Shown here: piece after piece, positions 16,481 to 22,768 of the stretch
Layout: each line of letters begins with the position of its first letter
How positions within the stretch are numbered: the first letter of the stretch is position 1
Position numbers and translations under genes: made by a program
IMG/VR virus record: IMGVR_UViG_3300033999_000364
Span: 1-22,991 of that record
From: a virus
Direction: 5' to 3' (one strand)
DNA length: 22,991 nucleotides
The notes under the pieces: model-generated
What the model saw: only the letters and a program-made list of their open reading frames with translations
Told to the model about the DNA's origin: nothing
Database searches by the model: none

Positions 16481-17536
16481 ATGTATGAAAATATTACTTA
16501 TGAAGTAATCCTTCAAAGAATGCTTGACAGAGTTCCAAACAATATTGATAAACGGGAAGGTTCAATAATATATAATGCCCTTGCACCTGCTGCGGTAGAA
16601 CTTCAGAATATGTATATTGAATTTGATGCTATTTTAAATGAAGCTTTTGCTGATACTGCGACAAGGGAATATCTTATCAAGCGGTGTGCTGAAAGAGGTA
16701 TTTATCCTTATGAAGCAACTAATGCAATTTTAAAAGGTGTATTTAATATTGATGTTCCAATTGGTTCAAGGTTTTCATTAGATGATTTGAATTATGAAGT
16801 TATTGAAAAAATTTCAAACGGTGTATTCAAGTTAAAGTGTGAAACTGCTGGAATTGTAGGGAATCAACATTTTGGTTCATTAATTCCAATTGATTATATT
16901 GATGGGCTTACATCAGCAGAACTTGTTGAAATTCTTATCCCTGGGGAAGATGAAGAAGATACAGAGGATTTAAGGACAAGGTATTTTGATACTTTTAATG
17001 TGAAAGCATATGGTGGAAATAAACAGGACTATATACAGAAAACCAATGCCATTGCCGGTGTTGGTGCAACTAAAGTAACACCTGTTTGGAATGGCGGTGG
17101 AACGGTAAAACTTACAATCTTAAATTCAGAATTTAACAAAGCAAGTTCAACATTAATTGAAACTGTTCAGAATGAAATTGACCCTGTTGGTTATTCAGGG
17201 AAAGGTTATGGAATTGCACCAATAGGTCATATCGTAACAGTTGATACAGTAAATGAAGTGACCATAAATATTTCAACTAACTTGACTTTTGATGAAGGTT
17301 ATGCCTGGAATAATGTTCAGGAAGAAGTTATTGCTGCAATAGAAGCATATCTTCTTGAATTAAGAAAAGATTGGGCTAACCAATCACAACTGATAGTGAG
17401 AATATCACAAATTGAAACAAGGATATTAGCCATTGAAGGTATTGTGGATATAGCCAATACCAAAATTAATAATTTAGCACAGAATTTAACCCTTGGTGAA
17501 TATGAAATTCCTGTACTAGGGGTGATTTCAGTATGA
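16481..17536 (+). CDS. xkdT: Baseplate J-like wedge protein (XkdT-like)
   Basis: At 351 aa this is the baseplate J family protein, the main wedge component linking hub to fibres. Characteristic strings are YNALAPAAVELQNMYIEFD, FADTATREYLIKRCAERGI, and the middle segment DEEDTEDLRTRYFDTFNV with AYGGNKQDYIQKTNAIAGVG. The C-terminal helix pair and the final IPVLGVISV are also usual. The ATG follows GGTGGTGAG at about 10 nt. The 3' end overlaps the next gene by 4 bp (TATGA). Confidence 0.94.
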   Translation: MYENITYEVILQRMLDRVPNNIDKREGSIIYNALAPAAVELQNMYIEFDAILNEAFADTATREYLIKRCAERGIYPYEATNAILKGVFNIDVPIGSRFSLDDLNYEVIEKISNGVFKLKCETAGIVGNQHFGSLIPIDYIDGLTSAELVEILIPGEDEEDTEDLRTRYFDTFNVKAYGGNKQDYIQKTNAIAGVGATKVTPVWNGGGTVKLTILNSEFNKASSTLIETVQNEIDPVGYSGKGYGIAPIGHIVTVDTVNEVTINISTNLTFDEGYAWNNVQEEVIAAIEAYLLELRKDWANQSQLIVRISQIETRILAIEGIVDIANTKINNLAQNLTLGEYEIPVLGVISV

Positions 17537-18234
17537 AAAGAACTGCTGACTTAATTTCATATTTACCACCAATTCTTCAAGGATACAAAGAATATAAAAG
17601 CATCATGGATATTGAAAATCCTGAATTTCAACAGATATTTGATACATCTGAACAGGTGTTAAAAAACATTTTTATTCAAGATTGTGACCTTGAAGGAATT
17701 AAAAGATATGAAGCAATCTTAAAAATCAAACCATCTGCAAATGATACCTTGGAAGCAAGAAAATTCAGGGTTCTTTCAAGATGGAATGATAAAATTCCAT
17801 ATACATGGAAAACATTGTTGGTAAAACTTGATTCTATTTGTGGTAAAGATAACTATTCAATCATTCTTATAAATGATGAATATAAAATTCAGCTTGAAAC
17901 CCATATTGGGGTATATGGGGGCATTGATGAACTAAATCATGTATTAACAACAATGCTTCCATGTAACCTGATTATTATTTTACACAATGTTTTGTATGGT
18001 GGAAATGAAACACCTTTATATCTTGGTGTTGCTTTATCTGAAAGCATTCATTATGTTTTATCTTCTGATATAAAAGGTGAATTTTCAATTTCATCAGAAC
18101 TATATGCTGCATCAGTTGCAAGCAATTCATTAAAATATGAAATTTCAAATGATATTGTGACCAATGAAAGCATAAATGGTGAAGCTTATACTGCCAATGT
18201 TTCAATTGTTGGCATGCAATATGAATTATCTTAA
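17533..18234 (+). CDS. xkdU: Baseplate protein, DUF2313 (XkdU/YmfQ-like)
   Basis: This 233-aa protein resembles XkdU, a DUF2313 tail protein that lies between the J-like wedge and the tail fibre and probably connects them. The N-terminal half has DLISYLPPILQGYKEYKSIM, then KNIFIQDCDLEGIKRYEAIL and DTLEARKFRVLSRWNDKIPY, a conserved block in the family. The C-terminal about 75 residues (LYLGVALSESIHYVLSSDI and onward) have weakly repeated strands with SISSELY and KYEISND, perhaps a short beta repeat that binds the fibre. The overlap with the previous stop and the AGGGGTGATT site support the start. Confidence 0.88.
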   Translation: MKRTADLISYLPPILQGYKEYKSIMDIENPEFQQIFDTSEQVLKNIFIQDCDLEGIKRYEAILKIKPSANDTLEARKFRVLSRWNDKIPYTWKTLLVKLDSICGKDNYSIILINDEYKIQLETHIGVYGGIDELNHVLTTMLPCNLIIILHNVLYGGNETPLYLGVALSESIHYVLSSDIKGEFSISSELYAASVASNSLKYEISNDIVTNESINGEAYTANVSIVGMQYELS

Positions 18235-18255
18235 TAAAGAAAGGTGGAAAGTTAA

Positions 18256-20322
18256 ATGGGTAGTTTTAATAGTACAATTATCACTGCAAAAGGTCATGCA
18301 CTAATGGCAAAAGTTGCTTCAGGTGCAAGTATGCAATTCACAAGAATTCGTACTTCAGATTATCAATATCCTGTGGGAACAAATTTTGAAGGATTAACAA
18401 GCTTATCAAGTGTAAAACAAACAACTCTTGTTTCAAGTGTTTCAAGAATTAATGATGTTGCGGTAAAAGTAAGTGGTGCTTTTACCAATGCAGAACTTTC
18501 AACGGGGTACTATTTAAGGGTTATCGGATTATATGCCAATGACCCTGATGAAGGCGAAATCTTATATTCAATAACCACTGCAAACCAAGCTGACTGGATA
18601 CCACCAAACAATGGAATAAGTGCATCCAGCATATTGATTGATTTAATTACTATTGTTTCAAATGCTACAAATGTTACTATTGATGTTGACCCAAATGCAG
18701 TTGCAACAGTTACTGATTTGAATATGGTTAAAGCTGAAATATCTGATATAAAAGGCTTCATTGGTTATACAGATGATGATATTGTTGGTGTTGAAGCTGA
18801 TTTTAAAAATAAAAAATTTACAAGGCTTGCCGGTGCAGTAAATAAAAATCCTGGTGCTGACTTTGATTCAATTAAAGCCTTTGGTGGAAGAAAAAGATGC
18901 ATTGTAACTGATGATGGAAAGGTTCTTGCTTATTATGGTGAACCTGGGTACAGTGAAACCGGTAAGACAACAGTTGAAATTAAAAAGAATTCAGTTACTT
19001 ATCCGGTTGGAACAATAGTTCAGGTTATGGTAGAACAACCAAAATTCTATTATAAGGTTGTTCCTTTGGAACTTGAAAAAATACCTGATTATGTTGAAGT
19101 GAATACTCTTACAGTAACAGCAGGGGCAACAGCAGATGGGAATTTGACCATTACACTTGATGGTGTGGCTTTCACAGTTTCAGTTTTTGCTACAGATAAC
19201 ACACCTGAATTAGTTGCAGCAAAAATTAGAAATGCAACTTATACTGGTTGGACTACCGGTGGAACTGGTGCAAAAGTAACCTTTACTTGCAATACACCTG
19301 GTACAAAAACAACTGCAACATTTAATGGTGGTTCAACTGGTGTTACTGCAACAGTTGAAAAGACGGTTGCTGGTAGTATAAGTATTGGATACCATATGAG
19401 AAAAGCAAGATATTATGTATCTGATACTTATAAACCTGGCTTCAAAGTACATCCTGCTTTCATCAGAAATGGTGTAGTAAAAGATAAAATTTACTTGTCA
19501 GCCTATGAAGGCAGCATCTATGATGTATCAGCAGCAGCTTATTTATTGGCTGATGAACAGGTTGCTGATTTTACTGTTTCCACAGGTGATAAGCTTTCAT
19601 CCATTGCTTATGCTAAACCAGCAAGCGGATTAACACAAAACCTTACAAGGGCAAATACAAGAAAGCTTGCTAATAATAGGGGTGCTGGATGGCAGTTGTC
19701 AGATGTTCTATCTGCATCAGTAACCCAAATGCTTTTTATTATTGAATATGCATCCTTTAATACACAAGATAAGATTGGCTTGGGTATTGTAAATAAAACT
19801 GATGATGGTTCAACTAATATGAGTGAATTAACAGGTGCAACCACAAATTTAGGTAATGCTTCAGGAATAGCAGCCGGAACAAACGGATTGACTTCAGTTT
19901 CATATCGTGGTGAAGAAAATCCTTGGGGTAACATTTGGAAGTGGATGGATGGACTTAATATTGAAGCAAAAGGAATCCATCAAGCTTATTGGGCTGATAG
20001 TGGTTTTGCTGATGATATTAAAACCTCACCTTATAAAAATTGTGGTTTCACACTTGCAAAAGCAAATGGTTATGTATCAGCCTTTGGATACAGTGAAGAT
20101 TGTGATTTCTTATTCTTACCTTCAGAAGTAATTGGTGGATCTAACTTACCGGTAGGTGATTACTTCTATCAAAACCACAATTACAACGGGTTCTTGGTCG
20201 CTCTGTTGGGTGGCAGTTGGAATAGTGGTTCGAATGCTGGTGCTTTCTATTGGTATGTGAATGTTACGTCTTCTAGTCGTAGTCGGGCTATCGGCGGTCG
20301 GCTGCTGTATGTACCACAGTAA
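18256..20322 (+). CDS. Tail fibre / receptor-binding protein, DGR target
   Basis: This 688-aa protein carries the DGR variable repeat and is the likely host-recognition fibre. Residues 1-160 resemble tail-collar fibre N-termini: SFNSTIITAKGHALMAKVASG, a basal attachment domain. Residues about 279-377 look like an inserted Ig-like beta domain (EVNTLTVTAGATADGNLTI, then GGSTGVTATVEKTVAG), placed between a KFYYKVVPLELEKIPDY strand and GYHMRKARYYVSDTYKPGF. The C-terminus, about 420-688, is a C-type lectin/formylglycine-type domain as used by DGR targets: NPWGNIWKWMDGLNIEAKG, then LLGGSWNSGSNAGAFYW and SRAIGGRLLYVPQ. The VR covers residues 644-686, and hypervariable positions sit in this exposed end. 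ATG 18256 has AAAGGTGGAAAG upstream. Confidence 0.94.
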   Translation: MGSFNSTIITAKGHALMAKVASGASMQFTRIRTSDYQYPVGTNFEGLTSLSSVKQTTLVSSVSRINDVAVKVSGAFTNAELSTGYYLRVIGLYANDPDEGEILYSITTANQADWIPPNNGISASSILIDLITIVSNATNVTIDVDPNAVATVTDLNMVKAEISDIKGFIGYTDDDIVGVEADFKNKKFTRLAGAVNKNPGADFDSIKAFGGRKRCIVTDDGKVLAYYGEPGYSETGKTTVEIKKNSVTYPVGTIVQVMVEQPKFYYKVVPLELEKIPDYVEVNTLTVTAGATADGNLTITLDGVAFTVSVFATDNTPELVAAKIRNATYTGWTTGGTGAKVTFTCNTPGTKTTATFNGGSTGVTATVEKTVAGSISIGYHMRKARYYVSDTYKPGFKVHPAFIRNGVVKDKIYLSAYEGSIYDVSAAAYLLADEQVADFTVSTGDKLSSIAYAKPASGLTQNLTRANTRKLANNRGAGWQLSDVLSASVTQMLFIIEYASFNTQDKIGLGIVNKTDDGSTNMSELTGATTNLGNASGIAAGTNGLTSVSYRGEENPWGNIWKWMDGLNIEAKGIHQAYWADSGFADDIKTSPYKNCGFTLAKANGYVSAFGYSEDCDFLFLPSEVIGGSNLPVGDYFYQNHNYNGFLVALLGGSWNSGSNAGAFYWYVNVTSSSRSRAIGGRLLYVPQ
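20187..20311 (+). repeat. DGR variable repeat (VR)
   Basis: This 125-bp repeat at the 3' end of the fibre gene aligns without gaps to the TR at 20368-20492. It differs at 22 positions, every one an A in TR: 18 are G, 3 are T and 1 is C in VR. The changes hit 20 codons; 5 are silent (TTA to TTG, CTA to CTG) and 15 change the residue, including Asn to Ser, Tyr, Val and Ala. Confidence 0.98.
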
Positions 20323-20335
20323 TTAATATTTCTAT

Positions 20336-20347
20336 GGGCAAGTAAAA
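20336..20347 (+). repeat. Left arm of inverted repeat bracketing the TR
   Basis: GGGCAAGTAAAA is the exact reverse complement of TTTTACTTGCCC at 20514-20525. It lies 20 nt before the TR and the partner 21 nt after it, so in RNA the two arms could close a 190-nt stem-loop holding the whole TR. Confidence 0.85.
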
Positions 20348-20367
20348 GATATTCTAATATTAAAAAC

Positions 20368-20492
20368 CAGGTTCTTAGTCACTCTATTAGGTGGCAATTG
20401 GAATAATGGTTCGAATACTGGTACTTTCTATTGGAATGTGAATAATACGTCTTCTAATCGTAATCGGAATATCAGCAGTCAGCTACTAAATG
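20368..20492 (+). repeat. DGR template repeat (TR)
   Basis: This 125-bp repeat is the invariant template. It has 37 adenines, 22 of which differ in VR, and 88 non-A bases, none of which differ. Read in the VR frame it encodes a CLec-type end with 11 Asn codons, all AAT, of which 8 are altered in VR. AAY codons can diversify to many residues but not to stops when only the A positions change. Confidence 0.98.
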
Positions 20493-20513
20493 CACTATAA
20501 ATCATAATGTAAG

Positions 20514-20525
20514 TTTTACTTGCCC
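20514..20525 (+). repeat. Right arm of inverted repeat bracketing the TR
   Basis: TTTTACTTGCCC is the perfect complement of the left arm at 20336-20347. It is followed directly by the small hairpin at 20526-20537, so the two helices could stack. Confidence 0.85.
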
Positions 20526-20626
20526 TGCCTCTTGGCAAAACATAAAAATCAACTACTGCTGTATTGGTAGGCTTCATTTGAAGTTCGACGATTCAGCAAT
20601 AGTGCATACAAAAGAAGGTTGACAAC

Positions 20627-21685
20627 GTGAAGCGATATGGGAATTTATACAAAAAGATTTATGATTTAGATAATTTAAGGCTTGCACATAAGAATGCCAA
20701 GAAGGGAAAAGGATGGTATAAGGAAGTTAAAATGGTTGATGCTGATGAAGAATATTATTTGAAGTTGCTTCAAGAAATGCTTATAAATAAAACCTATAAT
20801 ACTTCCGAATATGAAATCTTTATTAAAAAAGATGGTGAAAAGGAACGTGAAATATATAAATTACCATATTTCCCTGATAGAATATGCCAATGGGCAATTC
20901 TGCAAGTAATTGAACCTATACTAATAAACAATTTTACCAAAGACACCTATTCAGCCATACCAGGAAGGGGAATTCATCAAGCTTTAAAAAGATTAAAAGC
21001 TGCAATTCAAAATGATGTTCCAGGAACACAATATTGCTTGAAGCTTGATGTTAAAAAGTATTATCCATCAATTGACCATAATATTTTGAAAGCAAAATAT
21101 AGAAGAATTTTCAAAGATAAAGATTTATTATGGTTGCTTGATGAAATCATTGATTCAACACCTGGTGATGTAGGAATACCTATTGGAAATTATCTTTCAC
21201 AGTATTCAGGCAACTTTTATTTAAGTTCTTTTGACCATTGGATTAAAGAAGTCAAGAAAGTGAAGTATTACTTCAGATATATGGATGACATTGTAATCCT
21301 GGGAAGCAGTAAGGAAGAACTTCACAAATTAAAAATAGAAGTTGATGAATATTTAAGAAATAAATTAAATCTTACCATCAAAGAAAACTGGCAGGTATTT
21401 CTTACATTTATAAGGGGAATTGATTTTGTTGGATACAGGGTTTTCTTAAACTATACATTACTTCGGAAATCAACTTGTAAAAGCTTTAAGCGAAAAATGC
21501 GAAACATCAACAAGAAAAGGCTAAATGGTCAAGAATTGAATTATTCTGAATGGTGTTCAATTAATTCTTATAAAGGTTGGCTGAAGTGGTGTGATAGTTA
21601 TAGATTAAGTCAAAAGTACATTAAGCCTATTGAACAATTTGCACAGGATTATTATGAAAAATATGTTAAAAGAAAGGTGGATTAA
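20627..21685 (+). CDS. DGR reverse transcriptase
   Basis: A 352-aa reverse transcriptase that copies the template RNA with misincorporation at adenines. Motifs in order: an N-terminal KRYGNLYKKIYDLDNLRLA segment seen in DGR RTs, LKLDVKKYYPSID at 138-150 (catalytic D141), IGNYLSQ at 186-192, the I/LGxxxSQ form that marks DGR RTs in place of the usual QG motif, and the catalytic YMDD at 218-221. A thumb-like region with RGIDFVGYRVF (263-273) follows. Length is typical. The start is GTG with AAGAAGG about 8 nt upstream. It lies right after TR in the usual order VR-TR-RT. No frameshift or missing catalytic residue is seen, so the enzyme looks intact. Confidence 0.97.
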   Translation: MKRYGNLYKKIYDLDNLRLAHKNAKKGKGWYKEVKMVDADEEYYLKLLQEMLINKTYNTSEYEIFIKKDGEKEREIYKLPYFPDRICQWAILQVIEPILINNFTKDTYSAIPGRGIHQALKRLKAAIQNDVPGTQYCLKLDVKKYYPSIDHNILKAKYRRIFKDKDLLWLLDEIIDSTPGDVGIPIGNYLSQYSGNFYLSSFDHWIKEVKKVKYYFRYMDDIVILGSSKEELHKLKIEVDEYLRNKLNLTIKENWQVFLTFIRGIDFVGYRVFLNYTLLRKSTCKSFKRKMRNINKKRLNGQELNYSEWCSINSYKGWLKWCDSYRLSQKYIKPIEQFAQDYYEKYVKRKVD

Positions 21686-21686
21686 A

Positions 21687-21944
21687 ATGAAGGATTATGG
21701 AAGGGTAAGAAGCACAATAAGCCCAAAACCCATGGTTATTGATGAATTCAGTGTATGGATTCATAAAAACATTACTGAAGTCAGTGAAAATGTTGGTGAA
21801 GAAAATGAATTCATTGGCTATGAATATGACATGATTCAGTATGAAAAAGATGAATACATTGAATTACTGTCAGAACAGAATGAAACATTTTTAGAAACCC
21901 TGGACACTCTTATGTCAGAAGTGATTCCATCTTTAATGATGTAG
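21687..21944 (+). CDS. Small conserved tail-region protein
   Basis: An 85-aa acidic protein beginning MKDYGRVRSTISPKPMVID, with EFIGYEYDMIQYEKDEYIEL in the middle and a helical C-terminus. Genes of this type are commonly seen after tail fibre genes of low-GC phages, in the position of PBSX XkdW, and may be fibre assembly factors; the role is not established. ATG 21687 follows AGAAAGGTGG and starts 1 nt after the RT stop; the in-frame ORF extends upstream but lacks a better site. It does not look like Avd: it is shorter and lacks the basic four-helix pattern. Confidence 0.8.
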   Translation: MKDYGRVRSTISPKPMVIDEFSVWIHKNITEVSENVGEENEFIGYEYDMIQYEKDEYIELLSEQNETFLETLDTLMSEVIPSLMM

Positions 21945-21960
21945 AAAGGGGGATGTTCCA

Positions 21961-22134
21961 ATGAGTAGATTTATTGCAACGATAATTGAAAGGGCAGCAG
22001 ATGTTTCACTTGAAAAAGGTCAAGAAAAATATAGGGCTTACTTCATAAAAACTTCATTATACGCACCATATAAAGCGGATGCAGATGCCCTGCTGTCAGC
22101 AGAAGGCTATGCAGATGTGATTGTTTCTGAATAA
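21961..22134 (+). CDS. Small unknown phage protein (57 aa)
   Basis: A 57-aa ORF, MSRFIATIIERAADVSLEKG at the start and YADVIVSE at the end, with AYFIKTSLYAPYKADADALL in the middle. A strong AAAGGGGGATG site lies 8 nt upstream. Similar short proteins occur between tail fibre and lysis genes in low-GC phages; I cannot name a function. It has no clear membrane segment and is probably helical. It occupies the position of XkdX but does not show its tryptophan/tyrosine-rich motif. Confidence 0.75.
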   Translation: MSRFIATIIERAADVSLEKGQEKYRAYFIKTSLYAPYKADADALLSAEGYADVIVSE

Positions 22135-22162
22135 CTAATACATTTATATACCTAAAAGATAA

Positions 22163-22210
22163 AACCCCTTTAGAAGTCAAATTTGGGCTTCTTAAGGGGT
22201 TCATTTTTAT
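22163..22210 (+). terminator. Terminator at the end of the tail module
   Basis: AACCCCTTTAGAAG (22163-22176) pairs with CTTCTTAAGGGGTT (22188-22201), 13 of 14 positions matching, with an 11-nt loop, followed by CATTTTTATT. It marks the end of the structural genes just before the lysis genes. Confidence 0.92.
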
Positions 22211-22230
22211 TATGAAAGGAAGTGGTGTGT

Positions 22231-22542
22231 TTGACAATTGAAGTAGCACTATTAATTTCAGGTGTGTCAGTAGCATTTGGCATTTTTGCTGGTATTTCAA
22301 ATTTAAGAAGAAACCAAAAACTTGATGATAAAAAAGATGCTACTGAAATGACCACAGTCATTGTTAAACTTGAAAACATTGGCATTGGAATCAGTGAAAT
22401 AAAAAATGAAATGACCAATGTTAAAAATGATATGAAGGAATCCAGGGAAAGGCTTATCAAAGTTGAAGAATCGGCAAAGCAAGCCCACAAAAGAATTGAC
22501 ACACTTGAAAAGTATAAACGGGGCGGTGATTTGAGTGAATAA
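22231..22542 (+). CDS. Membrane-anchored coiled-coil lysis-module protein
   Basis: About 103 aa. Residues 3-22 are a hydrophobic segment (EVALLISGVSVAFGIFAGI) followed by basic NLRRNQK. From about 30 to 95 there is a continuous hydrophilic helix with heptad-like spacing (TVIVKLENIGIGISEIKNEM, then RLIKVEESAKQAHKRIDTLE). TTG 22231 is the best spaced start from AAGGAAG; GTG 22222 and 22225 are alternatives. XhlA-type accessory proteins have the reverse order (coiled coil then membrane segment), so I do not call it xhlA. It is probably a holin accessory by location. Confidence 0.75.
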   Translation: MTIEVALLISGVSVAFGIFAGISNLRRNQKLDDKKDATEMTTVIVKLENIGIGISEIKNEMTNVKNDMKESRERLIKVEESAKQAHKRIDTLEKYKRGGDLSE

Positions 22543-22768
22543 AAGAATCAGGAGAAAGAAAAACAGGTTTTCCAAATTCATTGTAACAGTGGTAATTCTC
22601 TTGAACATTCTTTTCACTGCTGCGGTTTTATATGTGTTTTTACAAACTGGAAGTGAACCAATGACATTGATTGGGTGCTGGTTTGCTTTCACAACGGGTG
22701 AATTATGGATGCTTTCAAGTATCAAAAAATCAAAAGTTAAAAAGGAAGGTGAAAACAGTGAAGATTAA
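22535..22768 (+). CDS. Two-helix small membrane protein
   Basis: A 77-aa protein with a highly basic N-terminus (NKRIRRKKNRFSKF), a hydrophobic helix at about 14-36 (FIVTVVILLNILFTAAVLYV), a second helix at about 43-63 (MTLIGCWFAFTTGELWML), and a charged tail. The start is GTG 22535, overlapping the previous gene by 8 bp. Small size, two membrane helices and a lysis-module position suggest a holin or antiholin partner, but no family is recognised. It overlaps the next gene by 11 bp. Confidence 0.75.
   Translation: MNKRIRRKKNRFSKFIVTVVILLNILFTAAVLYVFLQTGSEPMTLIGCWFAFTTGELWMLSSIKKSKVKKEGENSED

Larger units (their letters stand above)
20336..20626 (+). ncRNA. Putative DGR template RNA with structured 3' spacer
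   Basis: No ORF fills the 304 bp between the fibre stop and the RT start. The segment carries the TR inside a 12-bp inverted repeat. The spacer after it holds a TGCC-TCTT-GGCA hairpin (20526-20537), a CTAC..GTAG stem with G-U extensions (20553-20570) and a CTTC-ATTT-GAAG hairpin (20572-20583). ATGCACTAT at the TR edge (20490-20498) is complementary to ATAGTGCAT (20599-20607). In the Bordetella DGR the RNA around and after TR guides and primes cDNA synthesis; a similar role here is inferred from the structure and position. Confidence 0.7.

Noticed and set aside
20323-20363. TTAATATT (20323-20330) and AATATTAA (20356-20363) as a hairpin or cruciform after VR, like the one needed for homing in Bordetella DGR.
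   Set aside because: The arms are only 8 bp, pure A/T in an AT-rich phage, and 25 nt apart, so chance is likely. It also competes with the stronger 12-bp arm at 20336-20347.
20532-20610. Promoter for the RT gene (TTGGCA at 20532 or TTGAAG at 20578 as -35).
   Set aside because: No -10 resembling TATAAT lies at 16-18 nt from either; the segment is better explained by RNA structure.
21687-21944. 85-aa gene after RT as a candidate Avd.
   Set aside because: It is acidic, too short, and its MKDYGRVRSTISPKP start resembles a common tail-region protein.
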